From CAYWMY01 sp046352935 (GTDB lineage: Bacteria > Pseudomonadota > Gammaproteobacteria > Steroidobacterales > Steroidobacteraceae): DNA of 59,781 nt. The position numbers were made by a program, and so were the translations under genes. Shown here piece after piece: positions 24,307-32,450 of the stretch. The DNA is taken from positions 1 through 59,781 of the forward strand of contig JAXMGR010000023.1 in assembly GCA_046352935.1 (NCBI GenBank). The letters are read 5' to 3'. Position 1 is the first letter of the stretch. Every line of letters starts with the position of its first letter. The notes below the pieces were generated by a model. The model saw nothing but the letters and a program-made list of their open reading frames with translations. It was not told the origin of the DNA and searched no databases.

Positions 24307-24559
24307 TGTCAGGGGCGAGGTCAGAGAACTGACCGCGGCCGACCTGAAGGCGTTCCGGCCGGCGCGGCGAGCGTTGCCGGCATCGCTTCGGCGCAAACTC
24401 GGCGTGCGTGGCCCGCAGAAAGCACCGACCAAGGAGCGCATCAGCATCCGCCTCTCGCGGGATGTGGTGCAGAGTTTCCGTGCCACGGGAGAGGGCTGGC
24501 AGACCCGCGTCGATGCCGCGCTCCAGGACTGGCTCCGCAGCCACGAGCCGGCCGCCTGA
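24281..24559 (+). CDS. brnA: BrnA-type antitoxin
   Basis: 92 residues from the ATG at 24281, which lies inside the 3' end of brnT. The N-terminal part has LTAADLKAFRPARRALPASL. The C-terminal ribbon-helix-helix is typical (TKERISIRLSRDVVQSFRAT, GEGWQTRVDAALQDWL). It would bind and repress its own operon and neutralise BrnT. The frame is intact although its toxin carries a nonsense codon. Confidence 0.85.
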   Translation: MPKRKPLSDVRGEVRELTAADLKAFRPARRALPASLRRKLGVRGPQKAPTKERISIRLSRDVVQSFRATGEGWQTRVDAALQDWLRSHEPAA

Positions 24560-24616
24560 ACGGCGCGTGAACGGAGCGTTGCCACCCGCCGCAGCCCGGA
24601 TCGTCAGGGTGGCATC

Positions 24617-24859
24617 ATGAAGATCGTCATCTCGATCCCGGACGAGGTCGTCGACGCCGCGGAACGCCTGGCCGCGCGCCGCGGCATGTCGCGCAGCGAA
24701 CTCTACTCCAGGGCCGTCGCGGACCGGGTCGAACGCCATCGCGACCACCGCGTGACCGAAGCGCTCGATGCCGTGTTCGGTGTCGAGCCGCCCGGCGCAC
24801 CGGTCGATCCTGCCGTGCAGTCGCTGCAGGCCCGCTCGATCCGGCGGCGCCGGGGATAG
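24617..24859 (+). CDS. MazE-like ribbon-helix-helix antitoxin (copy B)
   Basis: 80 residues. MKIVISIPDEVVDAAERLAA forms the ribbon and first helix of a CopG/MetJ-type domain, followed by SRSELYSRAVADRVE. The C-terminal part (ALDAVFGVEPPGAPVD, LQARSIRRRRG) would wrap the toxin. It is followed 6 bases later by the MazF toxin. This is the intact form of the truncated copy at 21783. Confidence 0.85.
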   Translation: MKIVISIPDEVVDAAERLAARRGMSRSELYSRAVADRVERHRDHRVTEALDAVFGVEPPGAPVDPAVQSLQARSIRRRRG

Positions 24860-25232
24860 GCCGCGGTGCAGCGCGGCGAGATCTGGTGGGCATCGTTGCC
24901 GGACCCGGTCGGCTCCGGCCCCGGCTTCCGGCGCCCGGTGCTGATCGTTTCAGCGGACGCCTTCAACCGCAGCCGGATCGGAACTGTGCTTGCCGCGATC
25001 GTGACTTCGAACGTCAGGCTCGCCGCTGCTCCGGGGAACGTGCGGCTGTCCGCCGGCACGGCAGGCCTCAAGACCGTGTCCGTCGTCAACGTCTCGCAGA
25101 TCATCACGGTCGACAGGGCGTTCCTGACGTCCCGCCTCGGGCGGCTGCCTCCCGCCGTCGTGCACGCCGCAGCCGAATACCTGTCACTGGCACCGGGCCT
25201 GACGCGTCCGACCTCGCGCTGACGCGAAGGCC
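24674..25232 (+). repeat. 559-bp duplicated toxin-antitoxin segment (copy B; copy A is 21783-22341)
   Basis: Aligns to copy A at a constant offset of 2891 with no gaps. The toxin part is almost identical (3 differences in 357 bases) while the antitoxin part has diverged more. The two halves thus have different histories, such as gene conversion over the toxin. Copy A is flanked by the 25-bp direct repeats. Confidence 0.88.
24866..25222 (+). CDS. MazF/PemK-type endoribonuclease toxin, copy B
   Basis: 118 residues, GTG start, with a complete antitoxin just upstream. Same motifs as copy A (GEIWWASLPDP, RPVLIVSADAFN, VVNVSQIITVDR). Expected to be an mRNA interferase controlled by the cognate antitoxin. 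It ends 11 bp before the convergent rluC stop. Confidence 0.88.
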   Translation: MQRGEIWWASLPDPVGSGPGFRRPVLIVSADAFNRSRIGTVLAAIVTSNVRLAAAPGNVRLSAGTAGLKTVSVVNVSQIITVDRAFLTSRLGRLPPAVVHAAAEYLSLAPGLTRPTSR

Positions 25233-25233
25233 G

Positions 25234-26208
25234 CTAAGCTCCCGCGCCTTCCAGCGCCTCGACGACCTGCGCGAGTTCCGGCGGCAGCGGTGCATTCACG
25301 GCGAAGTGTTCGCCGCTGTCCGGCCAGTCGAAGGCGAGCGACTGCGAGTGCAGGAACAGCCGCTTCAGGCCGAACTCCTTCATGCGGCGGTTGAACTCGG
25401 CATCGCCGTACTTCTCGTCGCCCGCGACGGGATGACCCGCGAACGCGGCGTGCACGCGGATCTGGTGCGTGCGGCCCGTGTGGATCTCGACCTCGACCAG
25501 CGTCGCGATGCGCCCGTAATGCGCGACGGGCCGGAACGTGCTCGCCGATTCCTTGCCCTCGGCCTCGACGCGCACCACGCGCTCGCCGCCCTGGCGACGG
25601 TTGGTGGCGAGCGGTGCCTCGATAGTCTTGCGCCCCAGCGTCCAGCGCCCCGCCACGAGCGCGAGGTATTTCTTCTCGACCGCCCCCTCGCGCAGCAGCG
25701 CGTGCAGGCTGCGCAGCACGGAGCGGCGCTTCGCGACCACGAGGCAGCCCGAGGTGTCACGGTCGAGCCGGTGCACGAGTTCCAGTTCCTCTTCGGGCCG
25801 GTCGGCCCGCAGCGCCTCGATCACGCCGAAGGAGAGCCCCGAGCCGCCGTGTACGGCCACCCCGCAGGGCTTGTCGACGACGAGCAGCCGCGGGTCCTCG
25901 TGCAGGATGGCTGCGCGCAGCTCGCGCCTGAGCGCATCCGGCACGCGCCGCGGGGCGCCCTCGGGCTCGACGCGCACGGGCGGCAGGCGCACGCGGTCGC
26001 CGGCCTCGAGCCGCTGCGCGGGCTTCGCGCGCCGGCCGTTCACACGCACCTCACCCTTGCGCAGCACGCGGTAGACATGGCTGCGCGGCACGCCCGGCCA
26101 CTGCCCCAGCAGGAAGTTGTCCAGTCGCTGGCCGGCACGCTCGGCGTCGATCAGCGCCTCGCGGACCCGGGTCCGACTGTCGGAATCGTTGTGCATCGCG
26201 GCCTGCAT
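25234..26208 (-). CDS. rluC: 23S rRNA pseudouridine synthase RluC
   Basis: Makes pseudouridine in 23S rRNA (955, 2504 and 2580 in E. coli). 324 residues. An S4 domain is at about 27-80 (QRLDNFLLGQWPGVPRSHVY). The catalytic aspartate is D149 in HRLDRDTSGC. Later conserved GRTHQIRVHAAFAGHPVAGD. Two starts are possible (26208, or 26196 at MHNDSD). It is divergent from rne as in many gammaproteobacteria, but here a HicB-like gene lies between them. Confidence 0.95.
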   Translation of the reverse strand: MQAAMHNDSDSRTRVREALIDAERAGQRLDNFLLGQWPGVPRSHVYRVLRKGEVRVNGRRAKPAQRLEAGDRVRLPPVRVEPEGAPRRVPDALRRELRAAILHEDPRLLVVDKPCGVAVHGGSGLSFGVIEALRADRPEEELELVHRLDRDTSGCLVVAKRRSVLRSLHALLREGAVEKKYLALVAGRWTLGRKTIEAPLATNRRQGGERVVRVEAEGKESASTFRPVAHYGRIATLVEVEIHTGRTHQIRVHAAFAGHPVAGDEKYGDAEFNRRMKEFGLKRLFLHSQSLAFDWPDSGEHFAVNAPLPPELAQVVEALEGAGA

Positions 26209-26409
26209 CGTTGAGACGGCCGCATGTTAGTGGCTCCCGGTGGTCGCGACCATCGCGCTCGACGTGCACGGCGTCGCCGGGGGCCCGGCGGGGCTACAGA
26301 CCATTCACACATCCCATTCGATGTCATAAGTTCAGGACTTTCGATCTGTCACGCGGAGTTTCGCGGTCCGGGTCATGACCCCGGGAGAAGCTCTCCAGGA
26401 GTACCGCAA

Positions 26410-26655
26410 GTGAGCAAGAGCACGTATCCGCTCAAGTTGCCGAGTTCGGTGAAGAACGCCGCGGCCGAACTCGCGCGGCTCGATGGTGTGTCACTGAATC
26501 AGTTCATCGCCGCTGCCGTCGCGGAAAAGGTCGGGGCCCTGCGCACGGCGGATGCGTTTCTGCGCGAGCGCGCCGGCAGGGCGAAGCCGCAGGACCTGCT
26601 CCGATATCTGCGCCGGGCGCCGAAAGTGGCGCCGGTCCCGGGCGATGAGGCGTAG
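26410..26655 (+). CDS. HicB-like/Arc-type antitoxin, no toxin partner seen
   Basis: 81 residues, GTG start with AGGAG at 26397-26401. The sequence MSKSTYPLKLPSSVKNAAAE and GVSLNQFIAAAVAEKVGAL gives a ribbon-helix-helix domain. The C-terminal tail (AGRAKPQDLLRYLRRAPKVA, ending PGDEA) is typical of antitoxins annotated as HicB family. No toxin ORF flanks it: upstream is the rluC/rne spacer and downstream is the rne leader. Orphan or solitary regulator. Confidence 0.75.
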   Translation: MSKSTYPLKLPSSVKNAAAELARLDGVSLNQFIAAAVAEKVGALRTADAFLRERAGRAKPQDLLRYLRRAPKVAPVPGDEA

Positions 26656-26772
26656 GTCATCGTGCCGCGATCGAACGATCGCCGGCGGCACGAGGGGATT
26701 TCGGCGCCGGCCTCACTGCCACGCTGATTCGGGCGGTGCTCCCAGACTCGTTGTGCATCACTGCGTAAATGA

Positions 26773-26801
26773 TTGATTCTTAGGGAAAGAGCGCGTACAC
26801 T
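26773..26801 (+). promoter_or_regulatory. Probable rne promoter
   Basis: TTGATT (26773-26778), 17-base spacer, TACACT (26796-26801). Transcription would start near 26808, giving a leader of about 380 nt before rne. E. coli rne also has a ~360-nt leader through which RNase E controls its own mRNA. Confidence 0.55.
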
Positions 26802-27188
26802 GCCCAGCCAGTCGCCCGGGTCGCAGGCATCGCGAAGCGGTTTCTGGTCCCAGGGTTCTGCGCGGCGCACGCGAGGCTTCAGCCCGGAATCCGGGCCCCC
26901 GCCGGACAGTCGTCGCATGTTAGTTGGTCCTGGTCATCCAGGCCATCGCTCGGCCGTACCTCCTGGGCGCGCAGCCACACCATGCGTTGCGCAACCCTCA
27001 AGGAAGCAACGACAAACCCGGGCGTGTCGGATTCGTCACGGCAGGATTCTTGATGTGAGGCTGCGCGCCTTCACTGGCAGCGCGGCCGGCAGACCACTCG
27101 ATGCCCAGGCACACCATCGACACCTCCAGAACGATTTCGGCGCACCGCGTCCCAGGTGCTGCGGCCCCACCGTCCTTGGAAGGGGCAG
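26802..27188 (+). promoter_or_regulatory. Long 5' leader of rne
   Basis: About 380 bases without a supported ORF, with several short GC-rich inverted segments (for example around 26880-26900 and 26928-26945). A cis-acting element for RNase E autoregulation is likely by position. The structure itself was not computed. The rest of the 26656-27188 gap (26656-26772) holds nothing I can name. Confidence 0.45.
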
Positions 27189-29768
27189 ATGAAAAGAATG
27201 TTGATCAATGCGACGCAGCAGGAAGAGCTGCGCGTCGCTCTCGTTGACGGACAGAAGCTCTACGACCTCTCGATCGAGATTCCCTCGCGCGAACAGAAGA
27301 AGGCCAACGTCTACAAGGGCCGGATCACTCGCGTCGAACCCAGTCTCGAAGCAGCCTTCGTCGACTACGGCGGGCAGCGCCACGGCTTCCTGCCGCTGAA
27401 GGAAGTCACGCGCGACTACTTCCGCAAGGAGTCGTCGCAGCCCGGCGGCCGCCAGAACATCCGCGACCTGCTCGAGGAAGGGCAGGAACTCATCGTGCAG
27501 GTGGAGAAGGAGGAACGCGGCAACAAGGGCGCCGCGCTCACGACCTTCATCTCGCTGGCGGGCCGCTTCCTGGTGCTCATGCCGAACAACCCGCGCGCGG
27601 GCGGCGTGTCGCGGCGCATCGAGGGTGAGGACCGCGAGGCCACGCGCGAAGCGCTCGAGCAGCTGCAGGTCCCCGACGGCATGGGCGCCATCGTGCGCAC
27701 CGCGGGTGTCGGGCGCAGCGCCGAGGAACTGCAGTGGGACCTCGACAACCTGCGCACCAACTGGGAGGCGATCCGCCAGGCCGGCGAAGGTCGCGCCGCG
27801 CCCTTCCTGATCTACCAGGAGGGCGATGCCGTCACGCGCTCGCTGCGCGACTACCTTTCCGACGACATCGGCGAGGTGCTGATCGACGAGGCCGGTGCCT
27901 TCCAGCGCGCGCAGGAATACATGCAGCGCTTCATGCCGCCGGACTCCCAGCGCAAGCTCAAGCAGTACACCGACGACGTGCCGCTGTTCACGCGCTACCA
28001 GATCGAGAGCCAGATCGAGTCGGCCTATTCGCACACGGTGACGCTGCCCTCGGGCGGCAGCATCGTGATCGACTACACCGAGGCGCTGGTGTCCATCGAC
28101 ATCAACTCGGCGCGCGCGACGCGCGGTGCGGACATCGAGGCCACCGCCTGCAACACCAACCTCGAGGCCGCCGACGAGATCGCGCGCCAGCTCCGGCTGC
28201 GCGACCTGGGCGGACTCATCGTCATCGACTTCATCGACATGGAGTCGAAGAAGAACCAGCAGGCGGTCGAGGACCGGATGCGCGACGCGGTGAAGATGGA
28301 CCGCGCCCGCATCCAGATCGGGCGCATCTCGCGCTTCGGTTTGCTCGAGATGTCCAGGCAGCGTCTGCGCCCGTCGCTCGGCGAGTCCACGCACACCACC
28401 TGCCCGCGCTGCAATGGCATCGGCACCATCCGCAGCATCGAGTCCATGTCGCTCGCGGTGCTCAGGCTCGTCAGCGAGGAGGCCCGCAAGGACCGCACGG
28501 CGCGCGTCATCGTGCAGCTGCCGGTCGAGGTTGCGACCTTCCTCATCAACGAGAAGCGCGACTGGCTGCACGAGGTCGAGAGCCGCAGCTCCGTCGACAT
28601 CGTGCTCGTGCCGAACCCGAACCTGCAGACGCCGAACTACTCGCTGCGCCGGGTGCGCGGCGACGAGGTCGGCCTGCCGGAGAACCAGGTCACGAGCTAC
28701 CAGATGGCGGAACAGCCGCCCGTCGAGATCGAGTTCCAGTCGAGCCAGGACAAGAAGCCGCCCGCCCCGACGCCCGTGGTGCAGCCGATCATGCCGAGCG
28801 CACCGGCACCCGTGCCGCTGCCGCGCGAACCCGTCGAGGAGCCGAAGGTCCAGGTCACCGAAGTCAGCAGGCCCGGGCTCTTCGGACGCCTGTTCGGCTG
28901 GCTGACCGCGAAGCCGGAGGAATCCCCGCCGGCGGCCCCGGCTGCGCCCGCCGCCCGCGAAGGTCGCGAGAGCCGGCGTGGCGAGCGCGGTGGACGCGGT
29001 GAGCGAGGAGATCGCGGCGGACGTGGCGACCGCGGCGGACGTGGCGACCGTGGAGATCGCGGCGGCCAGCGGCGCGATCGAGGCGATCGTGGTGAACGCA
29101 GCGATCGCCAGGACCGCAGCGGCGAACGTGGCGAACGCGCGCAGGCCTCGGGTGGCGATCGCGGTCATGACCGCGACCGCGACCGCGGACGCGGACGTGA
29201 CCGCGATCGAGATCGCGACCGCAGCGGCGAGCAGCCGGGTCGCGGCGGGCAGGCCCGTGGCCCGCAGGACGCGGTGTCCGAGCCACGCCCGCCGGCAGCA
29301 GCCGCCACCGGCGAATCCCAGAACCTGGCGCCGGAGACGATGCCGGGCGCCGCAGCGGCCGGCGGAGCGCCGGGCGAGCCGCGCCCCGAGGGCACGGGGC
29401 GCCGGCGGCGGCGCCGTGGTCGTGGCCGCGGACGTGGCGCAGGTGCCGCGGGTGCGGCAGCCGATGCCGGCGCCGCCGAGGGTGCGAGTGGCAGCCTGGA
29501 CTTCGCTGACGACGGCGGCGACTTCGAGTCGGACTCAGGGTCCGGCAACGGCGCGCCCGCGTCGGTGACCGAGCGCCGCGAGCCGCCGGTCGCACCGTCG
29601 TGGTCCGCGCCGGCGGAGCCGCAGGCCGCGCCGCCGCTGCGGCAGGAAGCACCCGTCGCCGCACCACCCGCGCGCGAGCACGTGGAGGCTCCGCCGCGCT
29701 CGAGCTACACGGTCTGGTCCTCCACTCCGGGTGAATCGCAGCACTTCGGGCCCGACGACCGGACCTGA
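27189..29768 (+). CDS. rne: Ribonuclease E
   Basis: Endoribonuclease that starts mRNA decay and matures rRNA/tRNA, and the scaffold of the degradosome. 859 residues from ATG 27189 (GGAAGGGG upstream). The S1 domain lies at about 36-120. Catalytic D304 (VSIDINSARATRG) and D347 (GLIVIDFIDM) are present. The zinc link is CPRC at 405-408. After about residue 595 comes a long low-complexity arm rich in RG, GDRG and DRDRD repeats, then an acidic/Ala/Pro-rich C-terminus. The arm is likely for RNA binding; partner motifs are not obvious. Confidence 0.96.
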   Translation: MKRMLINATQQEELRVALVDGQKLYDLSIEIPSREQKKANVYKGRITRVEPSLEAAFVDYGGQRHGFLPLKEVTRDYFRKESSQPGGRQNIRDLLEEGQELIVQVEKEERGNKGAALTTFISLAGRFLVLMPNNPRAGGVSRRIEGEDREATREALEQLQVPDGMGAIVRTAGVGRSAEELQWDLDNLRTNWEAIRQAGEGRAAPFLIYQEGDAVTRSLRDYLSDDIGEVLIDEAGAFQRAQEYMQRFMPPDSQRKLKQYTDDVPLFTRYQIESQIESAYSHTVTLPSGGSIVIDYTEALVSIDINSARATRGADIEATACNTNLEAADEIARQLRLRDLGGLIVIDFIDMESKKNQQAVEDRMRDAVKMDRARIQIGRISRFGLLEMSRQRLRPSLGESTHTTCPRCNGIGTIRSIESMSLAVLRLVSEEARKDRTARVIVQLPVEVATFLINEKRDWLHEVESRSSVDIVLVPNPNLQTPNYSLRRVRGDEVGLPENQVTSYQMAEQPPVEIEFQSSQDKKPPAPTPVVQPIMPSAPAPVPLPREPVEEPKVQVTEVSRPGLFGRLFGWLTAKPEESPPAAPAAPAAREGRESRRGERGGRGERGDRGGRGDRGGRGDRGDRGGQRRDRGDRGERSDRQDRSGERGERAQASGGDRGHDRDRDRGRGRDRDRDRDRSGEQPGRGGQARGPQDAVSEPRPPAAAATGESQNLAPETMPGAAAAGGAPGEPRPEGTGRRRRRRGRGRGRGAGAAGAAADAGAAEGASGSLDFADDGGDFESDSGSGNGAPASVTERREPPVAPSWSAPAEPQAAPPLRQEAPVAAPPAREHVEAPPRSSYTVWSSTPGESQHFGPDDRT
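28975..29235 (+). repeat. In-frame tandem repeats coding the RG/DR-rich arm of RNase E
   Basis: Imperfect repeats of 9-18 bases built from GAC/GGC/CGC/CGT codons encode GDRGGRG and RDRDRD strings. This region could change length by slippage without losing the frame. Confidence 0.8.
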
Positions 29769-29877
29769 GGTTCGCACAGCCGTCGTCCCCGGGTCATGGG
29801 CGGTGGCGCCCGTGGCCCGGGGACCGGCGATCAGGCATGACTCCGTGACCGGCGCGGTCCCGCGCCGGTGCCCGGCC

Positions 29878-30360
29878 TCAGGCGCGCGGGCCGCGCCAGC
29901 GGGCGCGGGCTTCCGCGATGAGTCCGTCGACCGCGACCTCGACGAGGTCGAGGACCTCCTCGAAGCCCTTGTGCCCGCCGTAGTAGGGATCAGGCACGTC
30001 GCGCCGCCCGAGACGCGGTGCGAAATCCATGAGCAGCCCCAGTTCCGCGCGCGCATCCTCGGGCCGCATGGCCTCGAGATGCGCGAGGTTCACCTCGTCC
30101 ATCGCCAGCACCAGGTCGAAGCGATGGAAGTCCGTGTACTCGAACACCCGCGCGCGCATGTTCGACATGTCGATGCCGCGGCGCCTTGCGGCGGCAACCG
30201 TGCGCGGATCGGGCGGCGCACCGGCGTGATAGCCGTGCGTGCCCGCAGAATCCACGAGCCAGTCGATCTCGGCGGCAGACTGCGCCGCGACGTGCCGCAG
30301 CACGGCCTCGGCGGTGGGTGAACGGCAGATGTTGCCCAGACAGACGAACAGGACTTTCAT
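29878..30360 (-). CDS. Low-molecular-weight protein-tyrosine phosphatase
   Basis: 160 residues. The P-loop CLGNICRS gives the nucleophile C7 and R13, and the general acid is D124 in DPYYGG. Other conserved parts are VDSAGTHGYHAGAPPDPRTV and DLVLAMDEVN. ATG start. Convergent with rne. In related genomes it sits with murB and kdsB; here murB is absent and a gene block separates it from kdsB. No tyrosine kinase is present in the window. Confidence 0.93.
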   Translation of the reverse strand: MKVLFVCLGNICRSPTAEAVLRHVAAQSAAEIDWLVDSAGTHGYHAGAPPDPRTVAAARRRGIDMSNMRARVFEYTDFHRFDLVLAMDEVNLAHLEAMRPEDARAELGLLMDFAPRLGRRDVPDPYYGGHKGFEEVLDLVEVAVDGLIAEARARWRGPRA

Positions 30361-30369
30361 CCGCCAAAA

Positions 30370-30819
30370 TTATCCAAGTTCGCGGCGCAGTTCCAGCCGT
30401 TGCAGCGTCAGCGGATCGCCCGAGCCGCCGAAGTGGCGCCGCAGGGCTTCCGGGAACTCGTCGTCATCGCCTGCGGCCGCGAACAACGTCATGCAGGAGC
30501 GGAATTTCAGGTCGTCGGGGTAACCGAATATGTCATCGATCCGCTGCGGGCGGACGGCGTTGACGAGCCTCGTGCACTCACGCAGCCGGGACCCGAGGAT
30601 CGGGTGCGCAAGATAGGCGCGCGCCTCGGCGAGCGAGTGGATCGCGTAGCGCCGGGCAGTCGGGCTGCCGCCCAGTCCTTCGAGCTGCGGGAACACGAAC
30701 CACATCCAGTGGCTGCGCTTGCGGCCCTCGCGCAGTTCGGCGCGCACCGCCTCGTAGACGCGCTCCTGGGCGTCCACGAATCTCTGCAGGTCATGTGGAT
30801 CGCTCAAGGTCTCCCGCAT
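30370..30819 (-). CDS. DUF1810 family protein
   Basis: 149 residues covering the full DUF1810 domain: DPHDLQRFVDAQERVYEAV, RKRSHWMWFVFPQLEGLGGS, YAIHSLAEARAYLAHPILG and DDLKFRSCMTLFAAA. Cytoplasmic, function unknown. Nine bases upstream of the phosphatase gene on the same strand, so possibly co-transcribed. Confidence 0.85.
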   Translation of the reverse strand: MRETLSDPHDLQRFVDAQERVYEAVRAELREGRKRSHWMWFVFPQLEGLGGSPTARRYAIHSLAEARAYLAHPILGSRLRECTRLVNAVRPQRIDDIFGYPDDLKFRSCMTLFAAAGDDDEFPEALRRHFGGSGDPLTLQRLELRRELG

Positions 30820-30878
30820 GCGCTCGACCCTCGACGGCCGGCCACCATCGTGCCCGGTGCGCCGGGGTCACGCACGCC

Positions 30879-31637
30879 TCAGTGGGCCAGCCAGCCGCCG
30901 TCCACCGCGATCGAGGCGCCGAACATGTAGGCGGCGCGGTCCGAGGCCATGAACGCCACGACGCCGGCGATCTCCTCCGGCGTGGCGACACGACCGGCCG
31001 GGATGCGCGCCATGAGCATCGCGACTTCCGGCGCCTTCGGATCGAAGCCTTCCATCATCGGCGTCATGACGATGCCCGGGGAGATCGCGTTCACGCGGAT
31101 GTTGTCCGCCGCGTGGTCGACTGCCGCCGCCCGCGTGTAGCCGAGGATGGCGTGCTTGCTCGCGGTGTAGTGGGCCGAAGTGCCGATGGCGATGTGGCTC
31201 TGCACCGAGGCGTTGTTGATGATCGCCCCGCCCCCGCCTTGCGCCAGCATCTGCCGCAGCTCGTATTTCATGCAGAGGAAGGTGCCGCGCGCATTGGTGT
31301 CGAAGTGGTGGTCGTACTCGTCCTCGGAGACGTCGGCGAATTTCGGCGAAGCCTCGCCGATGCCTGCATTGTTGAACGCGACGTCGAGGCGGCCGTAGCG
31401 CTCCACGGTCGCGCGGACGAGCCGCTGGACGTCGGCGCTCTTCGCGATGTCGGCCTGCACGAAGTGCGCGTCCCCTCCCGCCGCGCGGATGATCGCGAGC
31501 GTCTCGCGCCCCGCCTCCTCGCGCCGGCCGCAGAACACGACGCGCGCGCCCTCCTGCACGAAGGCGACACACACCGCGCGACCGATGCCGCTGCCGCCGC
31601 CCGTCACGATCGCCACTTTCCCGTCCAGCAGTCCCAT
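30879..31637 (-). CDS. SDR-family oxidoreductase
   Basis: Classical short-chain dehydrogenase/reductase of 252 residues. Cofactor motif TGGGSGIG near residue 12, NNAG near 90, and catalytic Ser in NNASVQSH with YTASK (Tyr/Lys). C-terminal MFGASIAVDGGWLAH. NADP preference is hinted by CGRREE after the second beta strand. The substrate is unknown. ATG start at 31637. Confidence 0.92.
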   Translation of the reverse strand: MGLLDGKVAIVTGGGSGIGRAVCVAFVQEGARVVFCGRREEAGRETLAIIRAAGGDAHFVQADIAKSADVQRLVRATVERYGRLDVAFNNAGIGEASPKFADVSEDEYDHHFDTNARGTFLCMKYELRQMLAQGGGGAIINNASVQSHIAIGTSAHYTASKHAILGYTRAAAVDHAADNIRVNAISPGIVMTPMMEGFDPKAPEVAMLMARIPAGRVATPEEIAGVVAFMASDRAAYMFGASIAVDGGWLAH

Positions 31638-31735
31638 GTGCGTGTGCTCTCCCCTTCTGCCCGATCCGTCCCGTCCCCGGGGATGCCCACGCGACGGTGA
31701 TGGTTGCGTCGCGCGCCCCGCCGCATGGACGGGTG

Positions 31736-32305
31736 CTAACCCGACTGCTGCAGCGGCAGCAGCGGCGCGCGCGCATACACCGGCATGGCCTCGAACTCGA
31801 GGATCGCCGGCGTCTCCGGCGTGCGCAGCTCGTGCGCGCGGCGCCAGAGCGCGAACACCGAGAGGATATGGCCCGGATCGCCGTGGATCTCGGTGAACCC
31901 GCCGTTCAGCGCGCGCGTGTCGAAGTAGGCCGCGTTGACCTCGTCCGCCCAGAGTTCGCAGGCGAGCGGATAACCCAGGTCGATCAAGCGCTGGCGCTCG
32001 GCCGCGAAATCGTGGACGAGGTACGCGGTGTGGTGGAAGCCTTCCTGGCCGCGCCGGAACATCTCCGTGTAGATCGACGGCGTCTCGTCGTGCTGCTCGA
32101 TGAACTGGATCATGAGGTCGCCGAGGTAGCCGAAGGCGTAGGAGACATCGGCCTGCTGCGTCGTGCCGCGATAAGAGAACTCGGGGCACTGGTGGTGCCG
32201 CGCAGCGAAGAACGGGCCGGCCCCGAAGGCCCGCGCCCAGCGCGCCGCGGCCGCATCGATGCTGCTGACGAAATACGCTTCCTGGAAAAACCGTCTTGCG
32301 GTCAT
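31736..32305 (-). CDS. VOC (glyoxalase/bleomycin resistance) family protein
   Basis: 189 residues from ATG 32305. It has the VOC domain pattern FFQEAYFVSSIDAAAARWAR, DLMIQFIEQHDETPS, HHTAYLVHDFAAERQRLIDL and GFTEIHGDP, with His and Glu residues that could bind metal. It is 98 bases upstream of the SDR gene, same strand. A dioxygenase or isomerase role is possible but not shown. Confidence 0.85.
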   Translation of the reverse strand: MTARRFFQEAYFVSSIDAAAARWARAFGAGPFFAARHHQCPEFSYRGTTQQADVSYAFGYLGDLMIQFIEQHDETPSIYTEMFRRGQEGFHHTAYLVHDFAAERQRLIDLGYPLACELWADEVNAAYFDTRALNGGFTEIHGDPGHILSVFALWRRAHELRTPETPAILEFEAMPVYARAPLLPLQQSG

Positions 32306-32450
32306 CGCCGTCCCCCCGTTCGCCGCGCAATACACCCGCGGCCTCACACACTACGCGCTCACGGCACGGCGCCGCAATGCGCGGCGTGTGCCGGACCGGC
32401 ACGGGTCGGGAACGTCCCGGACCCGCCCGGGCCTTCCGCCGGCCGCAGCT

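Noticed and set aside
21320..26700. Search for transposase, integrase or tRNA attachment site in the accessory region
   Set aside because: None was seen on either strand, so no mobile element is called despite the duplications.
27036..29168. A 710-codon open frame opposite rne
   Set aside because: Mirror of rne codon bias. No start signal and no protein features apart from Ala-rich strings.
28975..29235. Regular repeats in rne considered as a CRISPR-like array
   Set aside because: Repeats are 9-18 bases, contiguous, without spacers and keep the rne frame.
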